Positions 1 to 5,627 of a stretch of 9,857 nucleotides of DNA are shown here, piece after piece. The notes under the pieces were generated by a model. It ran no database searches. It saw nothing but the letters and a program-made list of their open reading frames with translations, and had not been told where the DNA came from. The stretch covers positions 1-9,857 of the forward strand of contig DASYAE010000083.1 in assembly GCA_036501535.1 (NCBI GenBank), written 5' to 3'. Positions within the stretch are counted from its first letter, which is position 1. Each line of letters starts with the position of its first letter. Made by a program: the position numbers and the translations under genes. This DNA is from DASYAE01 sp036501535. GTDB lineage: Bacteria > Actinomycetota > Actinomycetes > Streptomycetales > Catenulisporaceae.

Positions 1-236
1 AGCTCAAGCTGGAACCGGGCAAGGACATCTACCTGATGGGCGGCGGCACAATCGCCGCCGCGGCGATCGACGCCGGGCTCGTGGACGAGGTACGGCTGCT
101 CGTCTACCCGCTGATCGCGGGCGAGGGCAGGGCGCTGTTCACGTCGTCGGCGACTCGCCGCGGGCTCGAGCTGCGTAAAGCCGGGCAGCTGCCGGACGGC
201 CGGCTGGCCCTGGTCTACGGGGTCGGCAGTGACTGA
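1..236 (+). CDS. RibD C-terminal / dihydrofolate-reductase-like protein, 3' end only
   Basis: This is the 3' end of a gene whose start lies left of the window. The first full codon begins at base 3 and the TGA stop is at 234-236. The visible 77 residues contain the glycine-rich turn YLMGGGTIAAAAIDAGLVDE, followed by a strand with VYPLIAGEGRALF. These are hallmarks of the RibD C-terminal / DHFR-like fold, which binds NADPH. In actinomycetes such stand-alone proteins are usually annotated as 'dihydrofolate reductase family'; few have a proven substrate, so a true folate or riboflavin role should not be assumed. The stop overlaps the GTG start of the next gene by 8 bases, which suggests a co-transcribed and translationally coupled pair of small reductases. 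The family call is firm and the function is open. Confidence 0.85.
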   Translation, partial: LKLEPGKDIYLMGGGTIAAAAIDAGLVDEVRLLVYPLIAGEGRALFTSSATRRGLELRKAGQLPDGRLALVYGVGSD

Positions 237-693
237 CTTCGACCGCGATACGGTCGAGGAGTTCCGCGCCAGCGGCGGAAGGGCGGGCGGGGTACTGGCG
301 GGCACCCCGCTGGTCCTCATCCACCACGTCGGCGCCAGGTCCGGGACCGTGCACGTCACACCACTGGCCTACGCAGCCCAGGACGACGGCTGCATCGCGA
401 TCGCCGCCTCGAACGGGGGATCGCCGAAGCACCCGCAGTGGTACCGCAACCTCAAAGCCAATCCGCTGATCACCGTCGAGATCGGTACCCGGAGATTCAG
501 TGCGGCAGCCGAGGAGCAGACGGGCACCGCCCGTGCAGAGCTCTGGTCCAAGCTCGTCGCGCAGTTCGCCGTCCTCGCCGAGTACGCGGCCAGAACCGAG
601 CGGTCAATCCCGTTGTTTCTCCTCCGGCGCGTTCCGCCCGAAGCCGCTACCCGGACGGGCGATGCGCTCGGCTATGACCGGGCCGCGGTGTAG
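229..693 (+). CDS. F420-dependent nitroreductase (DDN) family protein
   Basis: A 154-residue protein of the deazaflavin-dependent nitroreductase family, a split-barrel fold that uses reduced coenzyme F420 to reduce diverse substrates. Visible hallmarks are GARSGTVHVTPLAY (residues 35-48) and the segment from about 61 to 86 with NGGSPKHPQWYRNL and ANPLITVEIG, which form the F420 phosphate/deazaflavin site in this family. The start is GTG at 229, inside the end of the preceding reductase gene. This gives an 8-base overlap, and the N-terminus (TDFDRDTVEEFRASGGR) matches the usual family start. The C-terminus runs about 20 residues past the usual end of the family (after IPLFLLRR) and overlaps the tail of the minus-strand isocitrate-lyase homologue by 22 bases. 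The physiological substrate is unknown. Confidence 0.88.
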   Translation: MTDFDRDTVEEFRASGGRAGGVLAGTPLVLIHHVGARSGTVHVTPLAYAAQDDGCIAIAASNGGSPKHPQWYRNLKANPLITVEIGTRRFSAAAEEQTGTARAELWSKLVAQFAVLAEYAARTERSIPLFLLRRVPPEAATRTGDALGYDRAAV

Positions 694-1640
694 CCGGACG
701 GCAGCAGGACGAGCTCCTCCTCGCGCTGCTTGACGCAGGCCGGCATGCCGGCAGGCCCAGGCTGACCTGCGCGGCAGTCCGGCGTCTGGTCCGGGGCGTG
801 GAACCTGGCTGGGCTGGCGGCCTGGAAGCGGTAGCCGATCCCGGCCAGTTCCTTGAGGAACCTCGCGGCGGACCCGTCGTCCAGGTGCGCCCGCCAGTTG
901 AACGTGGGCGCACAGCTGTAGGCGAGCAGCTTGTCCGGGTACTGCGAACGGATGACGCAGGCGAACGCGCGGGCCGCCGCGAGATCCGGCTCCGGGGTCT
1001 CCAGCCACAGCATGTCGGCGTAAGGGGCGAACGCGAGCGCGCGCGTGCCGCACGCGTACAGACCCGGCTGCACCCGCCAGAACCCGTTCGCCGTGCGCTC
1101 GCCGGTCAGGAATTCGTGATCCCGCTCGTCGGTGTCCGATGTCAGCACGGACGCCGCGAGCGCGCCGGTCCGCGCGATCACCAGCGACGGGACACCGAGC
1201 ACGTCGGCGGCAAGCCGGGCCGCGGCCAGCCGCCCGGTGTGCTGCCCGGTCGGGACAAGCGCCTTCCCGCCCGGGTGCCCGCGCCACTCATCCGCCGGCA
1301 GGTGGTCCTCGAACAGCGCTCCGGCCGCGCCCGCCTCGATCATGGCCGTCATCAGCTCGAACGCGTCCGGCGCACCGCTTGCGTCGGCCACGACCCCGGC
1401 CCCGGCCAGCTCGCCCGCGTAGTCGCCGCCTGCCATGCCGAACGTCTCCACGGCATCCCGGCTGTGCAGCAGGCTCCAGAGCCGTCTGGCGCCGCTCCCG
1501 GCAAGGCGGTGTTCCACCGCGATCCCGTCGCGCAGCCGGACCACGTCCTGCGCGCGGTAGTCGCGCCTGATGCCGGCCCAACGCGGGTCGGTCCGCCACT
1601 CGTGCTGCAAGAGGGCCGCCTGCTCGCCGATCGCACTCAT
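672..1640 (-). CDS. Degenerate isocitrate lyase homologue (probable pseudoenzyme)
   Basis: A 322-residue relative of isocitrate lyase, which normally has about 430 residues and cleaves isocitrate in the glyoxylate shunt. Collinear blocks are plain: DPRWAGIRRDY (18-28), a helix ending FGMAGGDYAGELAGAG, EDHLPADEWRGHPGGKALVP (111-130), a block 167-185 with DERDHEFLTGERT, LLAYSCAPTFNW (238-249) and a final GYTAA. About 60 residues containing the substrate loop SGWQ and part of the metal site are missing near residue 82. The catalytic KKCGH reads EWRGH (118-122), so the Cys is Arg. NCSPSFNW reads SCAPTFNW, and ARTD reads ARTG. Cleavage activity is therefore very unlikely. The frame is nevertheless open with normal GC-rich codon use. 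The start ATG at 1640 is chosen because the family N-terminus begins here and AGGAAGG lies 10 bases upstream; the frame stays open up to 1760. It may be a pseudoenzyme, or an early pseudogene. Confidence 0.8.
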   Translation of the reverse strand: MSAIGEQAALLQHEWRTDPRWAGIRRDYRAQDVVRLRDGIAVEHRLAGSGARRLWSLLHSRDAVETFGMAGGDYAGELAGAGVVADASGAPDAFELMTAMIEAGAAGALFEDHLPADEWRGHPGGKALVPTGQHTGRLAAARLAADVLGVPSLVIARTGALAASVLTSDTDERDHEFLTGERTANGFWRVQPGLYACGTRALAFAPYADMLWLETPEPDLAAARAFACVIRSQYPDKLLAYSCAPTFNWRAHLDDGSAARFLKELAGIGYRFQAASPARFHAPDQTPDCRAGQPGPAGMPACVKQREEELVLLPSGYTAARS

Positions 1641-1740
1641 GCTGATCACGCCTTCCTGGTCGCCTCGGCCGCCCTGCCCGGCTGGCCGTGAACCCATGCT
1701 GCGGTGCGAGCGCGCGAGACAACGTCGTCCTGCGTCGTGA

Positions 1741-1758
1741 ATTTTTGCTATTTTTGCC
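1741..1758. repeat. Tandem 9-bp repeat, ATTTTTGCY twice
   Basis: Two adjacent copies, atttttgct and atttttgcc, sit in the AT-rich leader about 100 bases upstream of the isocitrate-lyase homologue. Read on that gene's strand they give GGCAAAAAT-AGCAAAAAT. GCAAA-containing motifs are known from RamB-type control of glyoxylate-shunt genes in corynebacteria and mycobacteria. The match here is only partial, so a role as an operator is a guess. Confidence 0.3.
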
Positions 1759-1813
1759 ACGACGGCGATGGATTTAATTCTTGCACCGCGAAATCAGGCG
1801 GAAATTGGTTTAG

Positions 1814-2008
1814 ATCAAAGGTCTAGGCCACTGCATTCCAGGTCACCCGTTGTGGTACGAGCGCGTGTTCCAGCGCGAAGGCAACAAGTGGGTCTACGAG
1901 TCGCACCGCACCGTCGACGGTCCGCACTTCGGGGCTACCGCGGCCGCTGCCATGGCAGGCATGGGGCCCGCGGATCCCAACCTCCAGTGCCCCCCTGTGC
2001 AGTCCTGA
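1814..2008 (+). pseudogene. Orphan 3' coding fragment, family not recognised
   Basis: An open frame follows an in-frame TAG at 1811-1813 and ends at TGA 2006-2008. From about 1841 it reads GHPLWYERVFQREGNKWVYE, continues through SHRTVDGPHFGATAAAAM, and ends CPPVQS. Codons from 1841 on have G or C at nearly every third position, the signature of real actinomycete coding DNA. The bases before 1840 are AT-rich and lack it. There is no ATG or GTG in frame, the only TTG is at 1850, and no ribosome binding site is visible. A strong hairpin follows 18 bases after the stop, as expected for a genuine gene end. The best reading is the surviving C-terminus of a gene whose front was lost in a rearrangement at about 1840. 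The product family is not recognised. A small protein starting at an unusual codon cannot be excluded. Confidence 0.5.
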
Positions 2009-2026
2009 AGCACCCGATTGGCGAAT

Positions 2027-2062
2027 GAGCGCCGGGCCGTCCGCACACTCGGCCCGGCGCTC
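2027..2062. terminator. Strong hairpin terminator, 13-bp perfect stem
   Basis: GAGCGCCGGGCCG (2027-2039) is repeated exactly as its reverse complement (2050-2062) around a 10-base loop. It lies between two converging gene remnants, 18 bases after the stop of the plus-strand fragment and 21 bases beyond the end of the minus-strand OB-fold remnant. It could therefore stop transcription from both sides. There is no T-run, which is normal for GC-rich actinomycete terminators. Confidence 0.8.
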
Positions 2063-2083
2063 CGCTATGTCCGGTGGCCTGAA

Positions 2084-2338
2084 TTATGAATCGGCCGGCG
2101 CCCAGCCGACGAGGGTCACTCCTGGCGCCAGGTCGTAAAACGCCGCCCGGACGCGCGCGTCCAGCACGAACTGCTCCGGGACCCCGGCGATCCGCCCGTA
2201 CATACGCGGGCCGTCATCGAACTCGACCAGGGCCACTGAATAGGGCAGCTCGTCAGCGAAGGCGGGGTCCAGGGCCCGGTGGTAGTGGCGACGCTCCACA
2301 GCACGCCGACCGGGCGCACCTCGGTCCACTCCCCGCCT
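2084..2338 (-). pseudogene. DUF35 OB-fold protein remnant (zinc-ribbon half missing, frameshifted)
   Basis: The 3' part of an acyl-CoA-associated DUF35 protein (zinc ribbon plus OB fold), a family that usually partners thiolases or acyl-CoA hydratases. One minus-strand frame gives EGGEWTEVRPVGVLWSVAT (about 2338-2284). A neighbouring frame then continues with YHRALDPAFADELPYSVALV and EFDDGPRMYGRIAGV to the stop at 2084. Together these match the family pattern 'WxEVxGxGxxxSxTVxHRAxxPAFADELPY', so about one base is missing near 2285-2290. The N-terminal Cys-rich zinc ribbon is absent. Exactly where it should begin, the sequence changes to an oppositely oriented dehydrogenase fragment. Truncation plus frameshift make this a pseudogene, possibly once the last gene of the acyl-CoA operon that now ends at 2525. 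Confidence 0.72.
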
Positions 2339-2440
2339 TCCGTCCCGATTCCGGTCCCCGTGGCCTACCACTCGTTCGGCGGGCGGAAGGAATCGCTGTT
2401 CGGCGACACCAAGGCCTACGGCGCGGACGGCTTCCGGTTT
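2339..2440 (+). pseudogene. Methylmalonate-semialdehyde dehydrogenase C-terminal fragment
   Basis: In one plus-strand frame these bases read SVPIPVPVAYHSFGG followed by RKESLFGDTKAYGADGFRF. This is the conserved near-C-terminal block of CoA-acylating methylmalonate-semialdehyde dehydrogenase (MmsA; valine and propionate catabolism), usually written PxPVAYxSFGGWKxSLFGDxHxxGxxGVxF(F/Y)TR. Both ends are broken. On the left it abuts the inverted OB-fold remnant at about 2339. On the right the match stops after FRF, where a different family begins in another frame. Only about 34 of some 500 residues remain, and no start or stop belongs to it. Confidence 0.7.
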
Positions 2441-2516
2441 CCTGTGCTCGTCCCGCGCGGGCTTCATCAACGGCCAGACGATCGTCGTGGACGGCGGTGC
2501 CAACCGCGCGGTGTGA
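2439..2516 (+). pseudogene. Short-chain dehydrogenase (SDR) C-terminal fragment
   Basis: Read from 2439 the plus strand gives FLCSSRAGFINGQTIVVDGG then ANRAV and TGA at 2514-2516. This is the standard C-terminal signature of classical short-chain dehydrogenases/reductases (FLaSxxAGFITGQTLxVDGG). The remaining roughly 230 residues, with the NAD(P)-binding and catalytic Tyr-Lys parts, are absent. It joins the dehydrogenase fragment on its left within a couple of bases (TTTC is shared by both), which looks like a deletion or illegitimate joint. Its natural stop lies 9 bases from the stop of the convergent acyl-CoA dehydrogenase gene at 2525. Confidence 0.7.
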
Positions 2517-2524
2517 GCCGGCTG

Positions 2525-3631
2525 CTAATAGCGGGCCGCCAGGCGGCGGCGGTGGCCGGCCGGGGAGCCGAACAGCGAGCGGTTCAGGGCCGCGCGTTTG
2601 AGGTAGCGGTGGATGCCGCTTTCCCAGGTGTAGCCGATGCCGCCGTGCAGCTGCATCGCCTTGCCCGCGACTTCGACCGCGGTCTCGGTCGCGTACGCCT
2701 TCGCCATCGACGCCGCGGCGCTGACCGCCGCGGGATCGGCGCCGGCGTCCGCCAGCGCGGTGACCGCCGCCGTGGTGAGCGCGCGGGCGACGCGGAGCTG
2801 GACCAGCATGTCGGCGCAGGCGTGCTTGACCGCCTGGAACGAGCCGACCGGCCGGCCGAACTGCTCGCGTACCTTCGCGTAGCCGACGGTCGCGTCGAGC
2901 ATCGCCTCGGCCAGGCCGAGGCTGTCGCAGGCGACCGCGACCGCGGCCCGGTCGAGCAGCCGCCGGACGGCGTCCTCCGGACGGCCGGCGAACTCCCATA
3001 CCGACGCCGGGTCGACCTCGGCGCCGTCGGCCCGTACGACGGCGAGCCGGCGGGTCTCGTCGACGACCGGTTGCGGGTCGACGACGAGGCCGGCCGCGCG
3101 CGGGTCGGCCGCCACGATCACCGGCGGGCCGTCGCCGGCCGCGCGGGCCAGCACCAGCAGCCTGGTCGCCTCGGCCGCGTCAGGGACGAAGGCCGCCTGG
3201 CCGTGCAGCCGCAGCCCGGTCGGGCCGTCGGCCAGCCGGAACGGAACGCCGCTGTCGGCTGAGCCGCCGTCGGCGAGCACCGCCGCCGGCACCGCGCGGC
3301 CGGCCGCGGCCTGGCGCAGCAGCGCGTCCGCGTCCGGGGACGGTGCCAGCGCGCGCAGCGTGCCCGCTCCCAGGACCGTTGATCCCAGGTAGGGGCCGGA
3401 CGCCGCGGCCCGGCCGAGTTCTTCGGCGATCACGGCGACTTCGGCGAACGTGGCGCCGGCGCCGTCCAGGGCGGACGGCACCTCCAGGCCGAGCCAGCCG
3501 GACGAGGCCAGCAGCGCCCAGTCGGGTGCGGCCGGGGCGCGCACTTTGCCGAGCAGGTCGCGTGCGACGGCCCGCAGCTCCTCGCGGGCCTCGGCCAGCT
3601 CGGCCTGATCGGCGCCGGGACTCGTCGTCAT
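2525..3631 (-). CDS. Acyl-CoA dehydrogenase ACAD-4 (divergent partner subunit)
   Basis: 368 residues, last gene of the operon. The C-terminal helical domain of acyl-CoA dehydrogenases is clear: REQFGRPVGSFQAVKHACAD (255-274) and QLHGGIGYTWESGIHRYLKR (327-346). The N-terminal and middle domains are weakly conserved, and the FAD-loop motif (SEPEAGSD) seen in ACAD-1 and ACAD-3 is missing. The position of the classical YEGT glutamate is occupied by a LFGS-like stretch, and the alternative LDxER glutamate position reads LLDR (Asp227). This pattern fits the non-catalytic chain of actinobacterial heterotetrameric dehydrogenases, such as the ChsE-type FadE pairs of Mycobacterium tuberculosis. The likely partner is ACAD-3, whose stop it overlaps by 4 bases (ATGA at 3631-3628), which also fixes the start. 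The substrate is not known. Confidence 0.9.
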   Translation of the reverse strand: MTTSPGADQAELAEAREELRAVARDLLGKVRAPAAPDWALLASSGWLGLEVPSALDGAGATFAEVAVIAEELGRAAASGPYLGSTVLGAGTLRALAPSPDADALLRQAAAGRAVPAAVLADGGSADSGVPFRLADGPTGLRLHGQAAFVPDAAEATRLLVLARAAGDGPPVIVAADPRAAGLVVDPQPVVDETRRLAVVRADGAEVDPASVWEFAGRPEDAVRRLLDRAAVAVACDSLGLAEAMLDATVGYAKVREQFGRPVGSFQAVKHACADMLVQLRVARALTTAAVTALADAGADPAAVSAAASMAKAYATETAVEVAGKAMQLHGGIGYTWESGIHRYLKRAALNRSLFGSPAGHRRRLAARY

Positions 3632-4812
3632 GCCGCTGGCTCCCTCGGCAGGCCGAGTCCGCGCTCGGCGATGATCGTCCGCTGGATTTCGCTGGTGCCG
3701 CCGGGGATCGTCCATTCCCACGATCCGATGAAGTCGAGCAGCCAGGCGCCCGACTCCCAGCCGCTTGACGCGGGTTTGCGCAGCACCGTCTGGCCGGGCA
3801 GCCCGGCTAGCTCGGTGCCGAAGTCCGTCATCCGCTGCAGCAGCTCGCTGTAGTACAGCTTCACGACCGACGCGTCGGCCGGCCCGGCGCGGCCAGACTC
3901 GTGGCGTTCCACCAGGTCGGTGCACAGTGCGCGGAGGCCGCTGATCTCGGTCTCGAACGCCGCCAGCCGGTCGGCGACCCGCGCGTCGCCGAGTAGCTCC
4001 TGGCGTGCGCAGGCCTCGACCAGCCAGCGGAAGCCGGCGTTGCCGAGCCGTTCGGCCAGCTCGAGCATGGTCAGTCCGCGTTCGGCGCCGAGGGTCTCCT
4101 GGGCGACCCGCCAGCCCGCGTGCTCGGGTCCGACTAGGTTGGCCGCGGGGACCACGACGTCGTTCAGGAAAATCTCGCAGAAGTGCGACTCGCCGACCGC
4201 GTTCCTGATCGGCCGGACGTCGAGGCCAGGGGAACGCATATCGAGCAGGAAGTAGGAGATGCCGCGCCGTTTCGGCGCGTCCTGGTCGGTGCGGGCGAGC
4301 AGCAGGCACCAGTCGGCGTGCCGGGCGCCGCTGGCCCACAGCTTCTGCCCGTTGACAATGTACTGGCCGCCCTCGCGCCTGGCCGTGGTGCGCAGCGAAG
4401 CGAGGTCCGACCCGGCCTCCGGTTCGGAGAACCCCTGGACCCAGATCTCGCCGTCGAGGATGGCCGGGAGGTGCCGCCGGCGCTGCTCCTCGGTGCCGGC
4501 CGCGAGCAGCGTGGCCGCGGCGTGGTGAATGGACACGAACGCGAGCACCAGCCGGGGCGCGTCGTGCGCGGCGAGCTCCTGGTAGAGGATCACCTGGCGG
4601 GCCAGCGGCATACCGCCGCCCCATTCGGCCGGCCAGTGCGGCACCGCGTACCCGGCCGCGCGCAGCTCGGCGAACCACCACTGCTGGAAGGCGACGAACT
4701 CCGCGTCGGGCACCCCCGTCTGCCGCTCGCGCCAGCCCGCGGGCACGTGCGCGCGGCACCAGGCGCGGACTTCGGACCGGAACTCATCGAGTTCCGCGGT
4801 TGCCGCTGTCAC
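3628..4812 (-). CDS. Acyl-CoA dehydrogenase ACAD-3 (FAD-binding subunit)
   Basis: 394 residues, a full-length FadE-type flavoprotein that introduces an alpha-beta double bond into an acyl-CoA. Visible are the FAD/substrate loop WVQGFSEPEAGSDLASLRTT (124-143), NGQKLWASGARHADWCLLLA in the beta domain (154-173) and the C-terminal TIPGGTSEIQRTIIAERGLG (368-387). In that motif the classical catalytic Glu of YEGT is Gly371. Glu244 in LGAERG sits where isovaleryl-CoA-type enzymes place their base (LDxER), so it is the likely catalytic residue. The start is GTG at 4812, inside the GTGA overlap with the crotonase stop, with GGGGAGGG just upstream. The next gene overlaps by ATGA. It probably pairs with ACAD-4. 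Confidence 0.93.
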   Translation of the reverse strand: MTAATAELDEFRSEVRAWCRAHVPAGWRERQTGVPDAEFVAFQQWWFAELRAAGYAVPHWPAEWGGGMPLARQVILYQELAAHDAPRLVLAFVSIHHAAATLLAAGTEEQRRRHLPAILDGEIWVQGFSEPEAGSDLASLRTTARREGGQYIVNGQKLWASGARHADWCLLLARTDQDAPKRRGISYFLLDMRSPGLDVRPIRNAVGESHFCEIFLNDVVVPAANLVGPEHAGWRVAQETLGAERGLTMLELAERLGNAGFRWLVEACARQELLGDARVADRLAAFETEISGLRALCTDLVERHESGRAGPADASVVKLYYSELLQRMTDFGTELAGLPGQTVLRKPASSGWESGAWLLDFIGSWEWTIPGGTSEIQRTIIAERGLGLPREPAA

Positions 4813-5627
4813 GAGCCCTCCCCTGACCTGGTCTTCTTGCTGGCGCCCCCGCTGCGCAGCGCCGCGAGCCGGGCCCGGTGCTCGGCGCTTTGCATGGTCT
4901 CCCGTTCGGCGGCGAAACCCGCCTGGACGGCGCCGCTGAGCGCCTGCGCCAGGTACATGCCGGCCACCCGCTTGGTGCCGCGCAGCGCCTCGGTGGGCTG
5001 CGCCGCCAGCCGGCCGGCCAGCTGGCGGGCGGCTGGCAGCAGGTCGCCGGCCGGCACCACCCGGGAGGCGAGCCCCAGCTCGACCGCGGTCGCGGCCGGG
5101 ATGCGGTCGCCGGTGTAGAGGTACTCGCGCGACCGCAGGATCGGGGTGAGCAGCGGCCAGAACGCGGCGCCGCCGTCTCCCGCCACCAGGCCGACCGACA
5201 CGTGCGGGTCGGCCAGGAACGCCCGGTCGGCGATCAGCACGATGTCGCACAGCACCGCCAGGCTGCAGCCGAGTCCGACCGCGGGGCCGTTGACGGCGGC
5301 GATCACCGGCAGCGGGAAGCGCAGCAGCTCCTCGATGATCTGGGCACCCTCGCGCAGGCTCTCGTCGCGCGCCGCCGGGTCGTCGGGAAACGAGCTGATC
5401 CAGTCCAGGTCGCCGCCCGCGCTGAACGCCCGGCCCGCGCCGGTGACGATGACCACCTTGGCGTCGAGGTCGGCGGCGAGCTGCCGCCAGACGTTGGCGA
5501 GCGCCCAGTGCAGCGGCTGGTTGACCGCGTTGAGCTCATCGGGCCTGTTGATCGTGACCACCCGGACCGCGCCCTCGGCGGAGACGGTCAGCTCGGCTGG
5601 CAGCTCGTATTTCACCGGCTCGCTCAC
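4809..5627 (-). CDS. Enoyl-CoA hydratase/isomerase (crotonase) family protein lacking both classical Glu
   Basis: 272 residues with a full crotonase fold. The first oxyanion-hole motif is GAGRAFSAGGDLDW (63-76) and the second is NGPAVGLGCSLAVLCD (113-128). Next comes ADPHVSVGLVAGDGGAAFWP (139-158), then a helical C-terminus. Enoyl-CoA hydratase uses two glutamates, in GGxCELA and PExxLG; here these positions are Ser122 and His142. An Asp is present in GDGG (151), as in a recognisable actinobacterial crotonase subfamily with the text 'GLVAGDGG'. The reaction may therefore be isomerisation, hydrolysis or an atypical hydration rather than the textbook one. The gene sits between two dehydrogenase pairs, coupled to both by GTGA overlaps (5627-5624 and 4812-4809). 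The GTG start at 5627 has GGAG five bases upstream. Its role on the product of a neighbouring dehydrogenase is inferred. Confidence 0.9.
   Translation of the reverse strand: MSEPVKYELPAELTVSAEGAVRVVTINRPDELNAVNQPLHWALANVWRQLAADLDAKVVIVTGAGRAFSAGGDLDWISSFPDDPAARDESLREGAQIIEELLRFPLPVIAAVNGPAVGLGCSLAVLCDIVLIADRAFLADPHVSVGLVAGDGGAAFWPLLTPILRSREYLYTGDRIPAATAVELGLASRVVPAGDLLPAARQLAGRLAAQPTEALRGTKRVAGMYLAQALSGAVQAGFAAERETMQSAEHRARLAALRSGGASKKTRSGEGS

Noticed and set aside
1768..2028. 86-codon plus-strand frame from ATG 1768
   Set aside because: Its codons lack the GC3 pattern; the biased frame over the same DNA is the orphan fragment ending at 2008.
2084..2516. Insertion sequence as the cause of the gene scar
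   Set aside because: No transposase fragment, terminal inverted repeats or target duplication could be seen at the joints.
4183..5118. Long plus-strand open frames antisense to ACAD-3 and the crotonase (similar ones at 798-1691, 4878-5744, 5666-6697, 6703-7794)
   Set aside because: Arg/Pro/Gly/Ala-rich mirror frames expected opposite GC-rich coding DNA; the minus strand has full conserved domains over the same bases.
3632..5250. Upstream extensions of the ACAD-3 and ACAD-4 frames as fusion proteins
   Set aside because: The extra residues are out-of-frame shadows of the preceding genes; proper starts lie at the GTGA/ATGA overlaps with ribosome binding sites.
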